DNA of 64,000 nt from an uncultured Collinsella sp. (lineage in GTDB: Bacteria; Actinomycetota; Coriobacteriia; Coriobacteriales; Coriobacteriaceae). Of the stretch, positions 18,380-27,821 are shown piece after piece (the stretch's first letter is position 1; each line of letters begins with the position of its first letter). A program made the position numbers and the translations under genes. Location of the stretch: assembly GCA_959599635.1 (NCBI GenBank), contig CAUGJN010000001.1:16830-80829 (forward strand). The letters are read 5' to 3'. A model generated the notes under the pieces. The model did no database searches. It was not told the origin of the DNA and worked only from the letters and a program-made list of their open reading frames with translations.

Positions 18380-18416
18380 AAATGATCCCCCGGGGACGGA
18401 GGAAAACGGATCATTT
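18380..18416. repeat. GGGGAC-family hairpin, TGATCC arms (right copy)
   Basis: AAATGATCC (18380-18388) is inverted as GGATCATTT (18408-18416) around CCCGGGGACGGAGG. It is the partner of the element at 11317-11352 on the other side of the adhesin gene. Confidence 0.75.
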
Positions 18417-18462
18417 TTGGCCCCACGCGGCTGGTGGGTGCGTTCGCGCAGGACCGTTCAAA

Positions 18463-18616
18463 CAAAACTATGCCGGTTTACGGGGCTGAGTCACGAGTCC
18501 CCAACCATGCCGATATTCGTGAAAATAAAACTGCAGGTAGACGAGCCGTCATTTTGCAGAAAACGCGGGTATGGATGGGGGTCCTGAGTTTAGCCCCGTA
18601 AACCGGCTTAGTTTTG
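18463..18616. repeat. Long palindromic element, copy C
   Basis: Arms at 18463-18486 and 18591-18616 are inverted and closely match those of copy A (CAAAACTATGCCGG, TACGGGGCT). The core between them matches copies A and B in order and spacing. Confidence 0.82.
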
Positions 18617-18676
18617 AAATGGCATTAAATCGATGGCAGCCATTTTGCTATGCCAAAGCGGTCGGCCGTTGGGTAA

Positions 18677-19306
18677 TTACCCTCGCAGGTAGGCGATGGC
18701 GATTTGCGTACGGTTGCGCAGGCCCATTTTGGCCAGGATCGAGCTGATGTGGTTGCGCACCGTGCCTTCTCCCATATAAGCCGTGGCGGCAATCTCCTTG
18801 TTATCGAGGCCGCGGGCGATGAGCTCGGCGACTTCGAACTCGCGGTCGGTCAGACCGGCAAAGGCCGCGGGCCGGCGAGTCGCACCGGCCTCAGCGTTCG
18901 CCCCATCAAAATCGACATCTTCGATCGCCTTGCCCTCGAGCACGCGTTTGCCATCCATGACCTGCGCCAACGCTGGCGGAATGGCGGCGACATCGGTCTT
19001 GATCAGGTAACCGCGGGCGCCCAGCTTGAGCGCCGACACAATGTACTCGTCATCCGAGAATGTCGTCAGAAACACCACGCGTGCCGCGGGGTCGTGCTCA
19101 AGGATCTCGCGCGCCGCCGAAAGGCCGTCGCGCCCCGGCATCTGAATGTCGAGCAGCGCGATATCGGGTGCGAGTTCGGCGTAGAGTGCCACCGCGTCGT
19201 TGCCGTCGGCTCCGGTGCCCACTACCTCGATCTGCGTTTGGGCGCCCAGGATAATCTTGAGCGAATCGACCACTAGGCGGTCGTCGTCGACAACGATGAG
19301 CCTCAT
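18677..19306 (-). CDS. NarL/LuxR-family response regulator
   Basis: The 209-residue protein has a receiver domain (residues 1 to about 120) with acidic pocket D7-D8-D9, phospho-acceptor D53 in LLDIQMPG, and a conserved K near 104. A linker leads to a LuxR-type HTH (about 145-205, LTDREFEVAELIARGLDNKE and GTVRNHISSILAKMG). It overlaps the stop of its kinase gene by 4 bases (ATGA), so the pair is translationally coupled. The likely targets are the divergent ABC-2 exporter genes across the 200-bp intergenic region, a common arrangement for DesK/NarL-type pairs. Confidence 0.92.
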   Translation of the reverse strand: MRLIVVDDDRLVVDSLKIILGAQTQIEVVGTGADGNDAVALYAELAPDIALLDIQMPGRDGLSAAREILEHDPAARVVFLTTFSDDEYIVSALKLGARGYLIKTDVAAIPPALAQVMDGKRVLEGKAIEDVDFDGANAEAGATRRPAAFAGLTDREFEVAELIARGLDNKEIAATAYMGEGTVRNHISSILAKMGLRNRTQIAIAYLRG

Positions 19307-20448
19307 CGGCCCTCATCTCCTTGCTGTTTGGGAACGGTGGCGAACACACGCCAGCCGCCGGCACCGGCGCGCGGACCGGCGGCGAAGGTGCCGCCAAGCG
19401 CCTCGACGCGCTCGCGCATGGAGCCGAGCCCCATGCCTTCTGCGACGTTGCTGCTGCTCGCCGGGGTCGCGTCCGCGCCATTATCGGTAACGATGAGCTG
19501 GTAAAACGACGGATGCTCCATGCACCGCACGGTAACGGCATTGGCATGGGCGTGGCGCATGGCGTTGGAAAGCGCCTCGCGAAGGACCGCCGCAAAGCAG
19601 TTGGCGACATTTGCGGGCGCATGTTCGGTCATAACTTCAAGCTCAATCTGCGGGCCGCCGTCCGAGCGCGCGCCTTCAACAATGCGTTCGAGCTGCACGG
19701 AAAGGTCGACAGCGTTGTCGTTGAGCGCATGGACGCTAGTACGCACAAGTTGGAGCGCCTCGTCAACCGTGCGTTTGACGTCGGCGAAATCGGCGGCGAC
19801 GCCGGGCTCGTCGGCGTGGATCACGCGCAGGGCTTCGGCTTGTAGCGAGGCACGCGTGAGCTGGTGTCCGACGTTATCGTGGATCTCGCGCGCGATGCGG
19901 GCGCGTTCGGCGAGCGTCGCGAGCTCGACTTCGTAGTCCTGGCGGTCGGCAAGATCGCGGTTGCGCGCTTCGAGCGCGAGGGCTCGTTCCTGCAGCTCGT
20001 CGCGGGTACGGCGCATGCGTTCCTGTTCGCGCTCCAGCTGCGCGGTGCGCAGTGACAGCAACGTGGCGGCGACCGAAAGAATGGCGGTTAGCAGCAGCGT
20101 TCGGGCGGTGAGCGCGCCGCCGCGAAGGTCCGCGACGAGCGCACAGGCAAAGACAGCACCGACACCCAACGCGATCCAGGCGTGCTCACGGCGCACGCGC
20201 CGCGCGATGTCATAGAGGGCGAGAGGCGCAAACGGCATAAACGGCGGCACGAAGACAGCCGCGATGATGTAAGCGTAGCTCACGGCCTCGCTCGCACGGC
20301 GGGCGCGATTTCCCTGTGCGACCTCGGCCAGTGAGGTGGCAATAACGCCCAGGCAAAACGCCGCGACTAAGCGAGCGTCCACAGCAAGGCCTGTGGCGGC
20401 TGCGATGCAGCACGCCAGCACAATCGATTTGTCGAAAAGCCTGTTCAT
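19303..20448 (-). CDS. DesK-type sensor histidine kinase
   Basis: The ATG at 20448 (MNRLFDKS) is chosen because it is followed by the membrane domain. An upstream extension to 20682 would be basic, Cys-rich and untypical. The resulting 381-residue protein has about five TM helices (residues 8-135), a coiled coil (135-185), a HisKA_3 dimerisation domain with phospho-acceptor H190 in REIHDNVGHQL, and an HATPase domain with N-box REALSNAMRHAHA and GMGLGSMRERV. The few extracytoplasmic residues suggest it senses a signal within or near the membrane. It is paired with the response regulator at 18677-19306. Confidence 0.9.
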   Translation of the reverse strand: MNRLFDKSIVLACCIAAATGLAVDARLVAAFCLGVIATSLAEVAQGNRARRASEAVSYAYIIAAVFVPPFMPFAPLALYDIARRVRREHAWIALGVGAVFACALVADLRGGALTARTLLLTAILSVAATLLSLRTAQLEREQERMRRTRDELQERALALEARNRDLADRQDYEVELATLAERARIAREIHDNVGHQLTRASLQAEALRVIHADEPGVAADFADVKRTVDEALQLVRTSVHALNDNAVDLSVQLERIVEGARSDGGPQIELEVMTEHAPANVANCFAAVLREALSNAMRHAHANAVTVRCMEHPSFYQLIVTDNGADATPASSSNVAEGMGLGSMRERVEALGGTFAAGPRAGAGGWRVFATVPKQQGDEGR

Positions 20449-20647
20449 ACGGGTATTGTACGCGATGCCGCGCGTGGTGGAGGGGCCGCCTGCGCAACCG
20501 TGACATTCCTCCCGCGCGGCAAAGCGGGGGCGTCGGCAGGCCGTACGACCAAGACCTCCGCACTCGTGACAAAGCTCACTGGTGCGCGCCGCCCGCTCCT
20601 GCGATGATGCAATCGTACCGGGCCACGACCAACAGAAGGGCCGCCTC

Positions 20648-21586
20648 ATGACAGACATCGTCCACGTCGAAAACCTCGTCAAGCGCTACGACGATCTTAT
20701 TGCGCTCGACCACTTTAACCTGAACATCGCCCCCGGCGAGATTTTTGGCCTGCTGGGCCCCAACGGCTCGGGCAAGACCACGTCCATCAACTGCATCCTG
20801 CAGCTGCTCGCCTACGACAAGGGCACCATCGAGCTGTTCGGCGAGCGCATGACGCCCGCCCGCTACGACCTCAAGCGCCGCATCGGTGTGGTGCCGCAGC
20901 AGGTGGCGGTGTTCGACGAGCTCACCGTGCGCGAGAACATCGACTATTTCTGCAGTCTCTACGTCAACGACCGCAAGCGCCGCCGCGCGCTGGTGGACGA
21001 GGCGATCGACTTTATCGGCCTGGGCGACTTTACCAAGTTCCGCCCCGGCAAGCTCTCGGGCGGCCTGACGCGTCGTCTCAACATTGCCTGCGGCATCGCG
21101 CACAAGCCCGAGCTCATCTTTTTTGACGAACCCACGGTGGCGGTCGACCCGCAAAGCCGCAACGCCATCCTGGAGGGCATCTGCCGCCTGCGCGACGAGG
21201 GCGCCACGGTGGTGTATACCAGCCATTACATGGAGGAAGTCGAGCAGATCTGCAGCCGCATTATGATCATGGACGGCGGCCGCGTGCTGGCGCAGGGCAC
21301 TAACGACGAGCTCAAGCGCATGATTCAGATGGGCGAGAAGATTGTAATCGAGGTCGGCGAGGTTCCGAGTGCGGCGCTCGGTGCCGTCGCAAGCCTGCCG
21401 CACGTTCTGGACCTTTCGGCAACGGCGGGACAGCTCACGTTTTCGTGCGAAGCGAGCCCGCACAACCTGACGGACATTCTCGATGCGCTGCGCTCGCATG
21501 ACGTGCCGCTCGGCCGCATCTATTCCGAACCGCCGACCCTCAACGACGTGTTCCTCGAGATCACCGGCCGCGAGCTGCGCGACTAG
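20648..21586 (+). CDS. ABC-2 exporter ATPase (DrrA-like)
   Basis: This 312-residue ATPase has Walker A GPNGSGKTT, signature LSGGLTRRLNIA and Walker B LIFFDEPTVAVDP, and a C-terminal DrrA-type extension (about 225-312). The ATG at 20648 (MTDIVHVENL) has AGAAGGG upstream and begins the conserved fold, so the longer frame from 20582 is rejected. It energises the two permeases that follow at 9 bp and by overlap. Drug, lipid or peptide export is typical of the family, but the substrate is unknown. Its divergent two-component neighbour probably controls it. Confidence 0.9.
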   Translation: MTDIVHVENLVKRYDDLIALDHFNLNIAPGEIFGLLGPNGSGKTTSINCILQLLAYDKGTIELFGERMTPARYDLKRRIGVVPQQVAVFDELTVRENIDYFCSLYVNDRKRRRALVDEAIDFIGLGDFTKFRPGKLSGGLTRRLNIACGIAHKPELIFFDEPTVAVDPQSRNAILEGICRLRDEGATVVYTSHYMEEVEQICSRIMIMDGGRVLAQGTNDELKRMIQMGEKIVIEVGEVPSAALGAVASLPHVLDLSATAGQLTFSCEASPHNLTDILDALRSHDVPLGRIYSEPPTLNDVFLEITGRELRD

Positions 21587-21595
21587 GGGGCGGCC

Positions 21596-22783
21596 ATGTT
21601 CAACACCATCATCACCACGGTCAAGACGCTGCTGCGCCGGCCGAGCACGTGGGTCTGGGGCGCTCTCTTTCCTATCGCGCTTTCCACGATGTTCATGTTT
21701 ATGTTTGCGAACCTCAGCTCCGACGGCACGGTCGACCCGGTGCCGGTTGCCGTCGTGGCGGACGAGGCCTGGGATGCCTCGACCTTTAAGGATGTGGCAG
21801 CTTCGCTTGCCAAGGCAGGCGACGACCAGCTGCTCGATGTGAGCGAGTACGAAGACTTGGCTGCCGCGCGCAAAGCGCTCAAGGCCGGCGAGGTCGCGGG
21901 CATCTATACGGTTGATGCCGCGGGCACGCCCAGGCTCACGCTGCTATCGAGTTACGACAGCTCGCGCGCCTCGTCGGTGCTTACCGACCGCAGCATCCTT
22001 GAAACGGTGGCAAGCTCGTATACGCAAAATGCCGAGCTCATGTCCCAGATTGCCCAGGACAACCCGGCGGCGCTCGCCGATCCGGCGGCGGTTGCGCGCG
22101 CCCTGTCGCTCGAGGGCGGAACCCGCCGCGTGAGCCTGACTCGTGCCACGCCCGATGGCACGGTCATCTACTATTACGCGCTTTTTGGCCTGGTCGCGAT
22201 GATGTCTGCCGAGTTTGCCGCCTTGAGCGTCGTCGATTTGCAGCCCAATCTGTCCGGCCTCGGCGCGCGCCGCTGCGTGGGCGGTCTTTCCAAGACGGCG
22301 TCGCTGGCCGGCATTTTTGTCGGCTCGTGGCTGGTTTCCTTTGCATCGATGGCGGTTGCGATCGGCTACGTGCGCCTGGTCGTGGGCGTCGACTTTGGCG
22401 GGCGCGAGGGGTTGTGCCTGCTGGGCGGGGCTGCATCCGCGCTTGCCGCCACGGGCCTGGGGCTTTTTGTGGGCACGCTTCCCGTTAAGGGCGGCAAGGC
22501 ATCCAAGTCGGGCATCCTCACGGGCTTTGCCACCACGTGCGCCCTGTTCGCCGGCCTCTACGGCGAGCCGGCGATGGCGCTTGCCGACGACGTCGCCCGC
22601 GCTTGTCCGGTCGAGTGCTGGCTCAACCCCGTCAAGCTCATCTGCGACATGTTCAATCGCCTGTATTTCTTTGAGGACCTGGGGCCCTTCGCTGTTCGCG
22701 CCGGCGCGCTCGTCCTGATGGCCCTGGTGTTTGTCGCCGCCGCTACGCTGATCTTTGGAAGGAGCCGCTATGAGCACCTTTAA
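21596..22783 (+). CDS. ABC-2 type permease, first subunit
   Basis: The 395-residue protein has the ABC-2 permease layout: one N-terminal TM helix (about 20-40), an extracytoplasmic domain (45-180), and then five TM helices (about 185-390). It pairs with the ATPase 9 bases upstream. Its stop lies inside the next permease gene (14-bp overlap), indicating coupled translation of a heterodimeric membrane unit. Confidence 0.87.
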   Translation: MFNTIITTVKTLLRRPSTWVWGALFPIALSTMFMFMFANLSSDGTVDPVPVAVVADEAWDASTFKDVAASLAKAGDDQLLDVSEYEDLAAARKALKAGEVAGIYTVDAAGTPRLTLLSSYDSSRASSVLTDRSILETVASSYTQNAELMSQIAQDNPAALADPAAVARALSLEGGTRRVSLTRATPDGTVIYYYALFGLVAMMSAEFAALSVVDLQPNLSGLGARRCVGGLSKTASLAGIFVGSWLVSFASMAVAIGYVRLVVGVDFGGREGLCLLGGAASALAATGLGLFVGTLPVKGGKASKSGILTGFATTCALFAGLYGEPAMALADDVARACPVECWLNPVKLICDMFNRLYFFEDLGPFAVRAGALVLMALVFVAAATLIFGRSRYEHL

Positions 22784-23975
22784 GACCGCGCTTCGCATGG
22801 CGCTGGCGCACCCGTTCTACCTGCTCATCTATACGGTGTTCATCTCGCTCATGGGCGTATTCATCGCGGCTTCGGTGAGCTGGAACTCGTCGCAGCTTAC
22901 CGAGTACAAGCCCTACGACACCAACGTGATCGTGGTCGACCGCGACGATAGCGACCTTTCGCGGGCGCTTACCAAGCACCTGGGCTCACGCTTTGACCTG
23001 GTCACGGGCGTCGGCGACGACACATACGACCTTGCTGACGCGCTCTCCAAGAGCAACAGCGCCAAAGGCAGCGCCGACTGCGTGTTCTTTATCCCGGAGG
23101 GGTTTGAGGACGATCTTGTTGCAGCCGCCCGCGCGGGGGAGTCCCTGCCCAAGCTCGATGTGACCTACGGTGCCGGCACCATGGCGGCGGCGCTTTCGTC
23201 TGCCGAGGCCTCGCGGTGGATCTCGCTCGCGGGCGCTGCGGCCGCACTAGAGCCCGCTGCCTCCAACGGCGACGTCGCAAGGGCCGCCGAGCACGCGGCC
23301 GCAAAGCGCGCGGAGGTCCAGATCGAGCAGGTCAAGGTCGACTCGACTGCTGCTACCACGCTCGAGTCGTACTTCAACTTTGGCGCGTACGCGATCATCT
23401 CGTCGGTCATCGTGTCGGTGGGACTGGTGTTCTCGGGCATGAACGAGCCCGAGCGCGTGCGCCGCATGGATGCCAGCCCGGTCTCTGAGCGCCAGCGTTC
23501 GCTCGCTGTGTTCGCGGCCGCCGCCGTGCTCACCGTCTGCATCTGGCTCGTGTCGAGCATGATGGGCGTCGTGGGCTTTGCCAGCGCGGTTGCCGAGGTC
23601 GGCGTGGGTCGCGTGTGCCTGGCGCTGGCGGCAACGTTTGCCCTGGCGTGCACGCCGCTGGCCGTTGGCTTTACGCTGTCGAGCCTGGGCGCGCGCGAGG
23701 AGCTGCTCAACGGTGTGGGCAACCTGCTCGGCATGCTCATGACGTTTTTGGGCGGCGCCTGGATGCCGCTGTCGCTCATGGGCTCGGCCGTGCAGACGGT
23801 GGCGCACTTTGTGCCGACGTATTGGGTGAACGACGCGATCGGCAAGGCGCTCGCCGCGGACCTGACGTCCACCGTGCTGGGCGACATCGCCTGCGATCTG
23901 GGCGTCACGGTGCTCTTCGCCGCCGCCATCGCCGCCGTAGGCCTGGCCCTCACCCGCGCCAAATCCCACGCCTAG
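22770..23975 (+). CDS. ABC-2 type permease, second subunit
   Basis: The ATG at 22770 (MSTFKTALRM) is preceded by GGAAGGAG. A GTG-type extension from 22755 adds only five residues. The 401-residue product has the same plan as its neighbour: TM helix 1 near 12-35, an extracytoplasmic domain, and five C-terminal TM helices (about 205-395). It completes a one-ATPase, two-permease exporter, and its gene is the last in the operon. Confidence 0.87.
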   Translation: MSTFKTALRMALAHPFYLLIYTVFISLMGVFIAASVSWNSSQLTEYKPYDTNVIVVDRDDSDLSRALTKHLGSRFDLVTGVGDDTYDLADALSKSNSAKGSADCVFFIPEGFEDDLVAAARAGESLPKLDVTYGAGTMAAALSSAEASRWISLAGAAAALEPAASNGDVARAAEHAAAKRAEVQIEQVKVDSTAATTLESYFNFGAYAIISSVIVSVGLVFSGMNEPERVRRMDASPVSERQRSLAVFAAAAVLTVCIWLVSSMMGVVGFASAVAEVGVGRVCLALAATFALACTPLAVGFTLSSLGAREELLNGVGNLLGMLMTFLGGAWMPLSLMGSAVQTVAHFVPTYWVNDAIGKALAADLTSTVLGDIACDLGVTVLFAAAIAAVGLALTRAKSHA

Positions 23976-23992
23976 CTACCTGGTCATCGGGG

Positions 23993-24118
23993 ACAGTCTT
24001 TGCCGATTCGCCGGCAGGGCTGGCAGGGATTGTCCCAATATGTCGGCACTTGGGGACCACTCATTGGGGACAGACTTAAATGAGTGAAATCGCTCATTTA
24101 AGTCTGTCCCCAATGAGT
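23993..24118. repeat. Two GGGGAC-family palindromes
   Basis: The first hairpin pairs GGGGACAGTCTTTGCC near 23995 with GGCAGGGATTGTCCC near 24040. The second has perfect 26-bp arms (24059-24084 with 24093-24118) around an 8-base loop and contains GGGGACAGACTT. Both sit between the two exporter operons. The 97 bases after them carry the promoter of the next operon. Confidence 0.85.
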
Positions 24119-24215
24119 AGGTTGGAAAATAGTTCGCGCACGTCGCTTAAAAATAGTTCACCTGGGTTTACTATTAGCCTAGAAAAGTGGCAGAAGGCTA
24201 ACAACGGGGGATAGC

Positions 24216-24929
<714 letters not shown>

Positions 24930-24937
24930 GCGGCGCC

Positions 24938-27604
24938 ATGACACCTCTCGCAAAACGACTCCCGCGCGAGCTGCGCCGCAATATCGGCAAGTACCTGGGC
25001 ATCTTTTTGCTTATGTGCGGAAGCATCGCCCTCACGTCGGGCTTTTTGCTCGCGGCGCATTCCATCGGCTGCCTCATTGACGACATGCGCGATGCGTACA
25101 CGATCGAGGACGGCCGCGTGACTACCTCCTTCGAGGCCACCAAAGATCAGCTCAAGGCTGCCGAAGACGCGGCTGAGGACGTCGGCGGCGTTACGTTCTA
25201 CAAGAACTTCTCTATCGACGCCATCATCAAAAAGGCGGCTGGCGACGACGGCACCAAGCGCACCCTGCGCACCTATGCACACCGCACCAAGGTCGATATC
25301 GCGTCCTACTGCGAAGGCAGGCAGCCCAAGACGGACGATGAGGTGGCAATCGACCGTGTCTTCGCCACCAACAACGACCTCGCCGTGGGCGATAAGGTCG
25401 AGCTTGAGGGCCGCACCTACACCATCTGCGGCATCATGACCCAGCCCGATAGCCAGGCGCTGTTCCTCGACAATTCGGACTTTACGGTGAACACCATCAC
25501 GTACGGCGTGGCCGAGGTCACCGACGCCGGCTTTGCCGCGCTTGAGGACGCCGGCGGCGCGCCTGCCTACACCTACTCCTTTACCTTTACCGATCGCGAT
25601 CTCCCCACCGCGGATCGCATCGATGCGGAGCAGGATATGGTCGAGGCGCTGACCGATGCCGATGCGCGCGTGGACGATCTGATCGATGCCGATTCCAATC
25701 AGGGCATTGGCTATGCGCGCGACGACGTGGACGGCGACTCCATGATGTGGATGACGTTGCTCGACATCATCATCGTGATCATGGCGTTTGTCTTTGTGGT
25801 GCTCACCGACGCCACCATCGAGGAGGAGAGCGCCATTATCGGCACGCTGCTCGCCAGCGGCTATCGCCGTCGCGAAATCGTGCTGCACTACCTAGCGCTT
25901 CCCGCCATCGTAGGCGTGGCCGCGGCGCTACTGGGCACCGCTCTCGGCGTTGCGTTCTTTACCGAGCCCATGCGCGGTCTCTACTACGGCTCGTACAGCC
26001 TGCCGCCCTTCCAGGTGTACTGGAGCTGGGAGATCTTTGTGAAGTGCGCCGTGGTTCCCGCCGCCGCGCTCATCCTCATCACGCTGGTGGGCCTGCTTCG
26101 CAAGATGGGCAAGACGCCGTTGCAGTTCCTTCGTCACGAGGCGAGCGGCAAATCGGGCACCAAGCGCGGCCTGCAGCTGCCGGAGCGCATGGGCTTTGTC
26201 TCGCGCTTCCGCCTGCGCGTCTTCCTGCGCAACCTGGGCAACTTCGCCACGCTCTTCGTGGGCATTGCATTCGCCTCGCTGCTGCTGCTCTTTGGCCTGG
26301 CGATTTTGCCCACGATGACGCACTACGCGGACAACCTCGAGACGAGCCTGGTCGCCGAGCATCAGTACACACTCAAGGCGCCGCTGGAGCTCGAGGGCAC
26401 TGCCGAGGAGCGCGAGCAGTGGTCGGCGCTCGAGCGCTTGCAGTCGATTGACGGCGCGCTGCTCTCCGCCGCCCAGGATGCCGATGACGAGCTTGACGAC
26501 GCGGCCGATGCGGCGCAGACGGCAGCCGATGCCGCGACCGCATCTCCGTCTGCCGAGAGCCTGACTGCAGCGCAGGATGCGCTTGCTAAGGTCAAGGACA
26601 AGAAGGATGCGCTCTACGCACGCCTCGACGATCTTGCCGATGCCCTCGGCTGCGACCGCGATGAGGCCATCGACCTGATCGACAAGGCCTCTAAGATCGA
26701 CACCGACAACGACGACATTCACCCGATCAACACGACCGACAACGGCGCGGGTGCAATCGCGCAGGCCGAGAAATATGCCGTTTACCAGCTGCAATACGAC
26801 CGCGGCGATGGTAATGGCGAGGAGACGATTTCCGTCTACGGCATTTCATCTCATTCGCGCTATTGGAAAGACCTCAACGTCGGCGACGGGCGCGTCGTCT
26901 TTGGCGGCGGTCTGCTCGATAAGTTTGGCTGGAGCGAGGGCCAGAAGGTCGAGCTTCGCGACAAGTACGAGGCTCGGGATTATTCTCTTGAGTACGCGGG
27001 TAAGGACTGCATCTGGGGTTCAAAGTCGGACATGAATATCTATATGAGCATCGATGACTTTAACGAGCTGTTCGGCAACGACGCCGCCTACTTTAACGGC
27101 TATGTGAGCGACGAGAAGCTCGACCTCGATGCTCGTTACTTTGCCGGTGACACCACGCCCGACGACATGCGCGCCGTGGGTGACCAGTTCATCGGCATGA
27201 TGAGCAAAATGATCGGCATGATGGTCGGGCTCGCGGTGTTTATCTTCCTGCTGTTTATGTACCTGCTGACCAAGGCGGTGATCGACCACAGCGCCCGTTC
27301 GATCAGCTACATGAAAGTCTTTGGCTATCGCGATAGCGAGATCTCGCATCTGTACATCCGCTCGATCACGCTGTGCGTGGCGGCGTCGCTCGTGCTGAGC
27401 CTGCCGGTCATTATTGGCTCGCTCACGGCCATCTTCCGCTCGATGCTGCTCGCCTACAACGGCAATATCGAGATCTACGTGCCCGCTTGGTCCATGGCTG
27501 CATGCATCGGCATCGGCTTTGCGACCTACCTGGTCGTGGCGCTGCTGCACACGCGCTCTATCAAGCGCGTCAGCCTGGCCGAAGCCCTCAAGGTGCAGGA
27601 GTAG
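24938..27604 (+). CDS. FtsX-type ABC permease with large extracellular domain
   Basis: The start ATG at 24938 (MTPLAKRLPRELRRN) gives 888 residues. A longer frame back to 24710 overlaps the ATPase gene and is Arg/His-rich shadow sequence. There is one N-terminal TM helix (about 20-45), a MacB-like periplasmic domain, and a first FtsX unit with three TM helices (about 268-390). A long Ala/Asp-rich coiled coil and second extracellular region (about 480-740) follow, then a second FtsX unit (about 750-880). With the upstream ATPase it forms a two-gene exporter. The substrate is unknown. Confidence 0.88.
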   Translation: MTPLAKRLPRELRRNIGKYLGIFLLMCGSIALTSGFLLAAHSIGCLIDDMRDAYTIEDGRVTTSFEATKDQLKAAEDAAEDVGGVTFYKNFSIDAIIKKAAGDDGTKRTLRTYAHRTKVDIASYCEGRQPKTDDEVAIDRVFATNNDLAVGDKVELEGRTYTICGIMTQPDSQALFLDNSDFTVNTITYGVAEVTDAGFAALEDAGGAPAYTYSFTFTDRDLPTADRIDAEQDMVEALTDADARVDDLIDADSNQGIGYARDDVDGDSMMWMTLLDIIIVIMAFVFVVLTDATIEEESAIIGTLLASGYRRREIVLHYLALPAIVGVAAALLGTALGVAFFTEPMRGLYYGSYSLPPFQVYWSWEIFVKCAVVPAAALILITLVGLLRKMGKTPLQFLRHEASGKSGTKRGLQLPERMGFVSRFRLRVFLRNLGNFATLFVGIAFASLLLLFGLAILPTMTHYADNLETSLVAEHQYTLKAPLELEGTAEEREQWSALERLQSIDGALLSAAQDADDELDDAADAAQTAADAATASPSAESLTAAQDALAKVKDKKDALYARLDDLADALGCDRDEAIDLIDKASKIDTDNDDIHPINTTDNGAGAIAQAEKYAVYQLQYDRGDGNGEETISVYGISSHSRYWKDLNVGDGRVVFGGGLLDKFGWSEGQKVELRDKYEARDYSLEYAGKDCIWGSKSDMNIYMSIDDFNELFGNDAAYFNGYVSDEKLDLDARYFAGDTTPDDMRAVGDQFIGMMSKMIGMMVGLAVFIFLLFMYLLTKAVIDHSARSISYMKVFGYRDSEISHLYIRSITLCVAASLVLSLPVIIGSLTAIFRSMLLAYNGNIEIYVPAWSMAACIGIGFATYLVVALLHTRSIKRVSLAEALKVQE

Positions 27605-27727
27605 TCATTGGGGACGTTCTTAAACGACTAGTCGTTGGGGACAGTCTTTGCCGGATCGCCGGCTCGCCGGCCGGACTGGCAAGGACTGTCCCTGGCGGCA
27701 CTCATTTAAGTCTGTCCCCAATGAGTG
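27603..27727. repeat. Composite of three GGGGAC-family elements
   Basis: Three units are joined. A half element with GGGGACGTTCTTAAACGACT (27603-27631) comes first. A hairpin pairing GGGACAGTCTTTGCC with GGCAAGGACTGTCCC (about 27637-27692) has a GC-rich inner stem. The last unit carries AAGTCTGTCCCCAATGAGT. It fills most of the 217-bp gap before the next gene. Confidence 0.8.
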
Positions 27728-27821
27728 CCTAACGACTCGGTGTTGCGCTTGACTTCAACCCCACTTCACCGGGTACCATCCTCTATGTCTGTAACGCCAT
27801 ATAGACCGAGGGGATATATCT

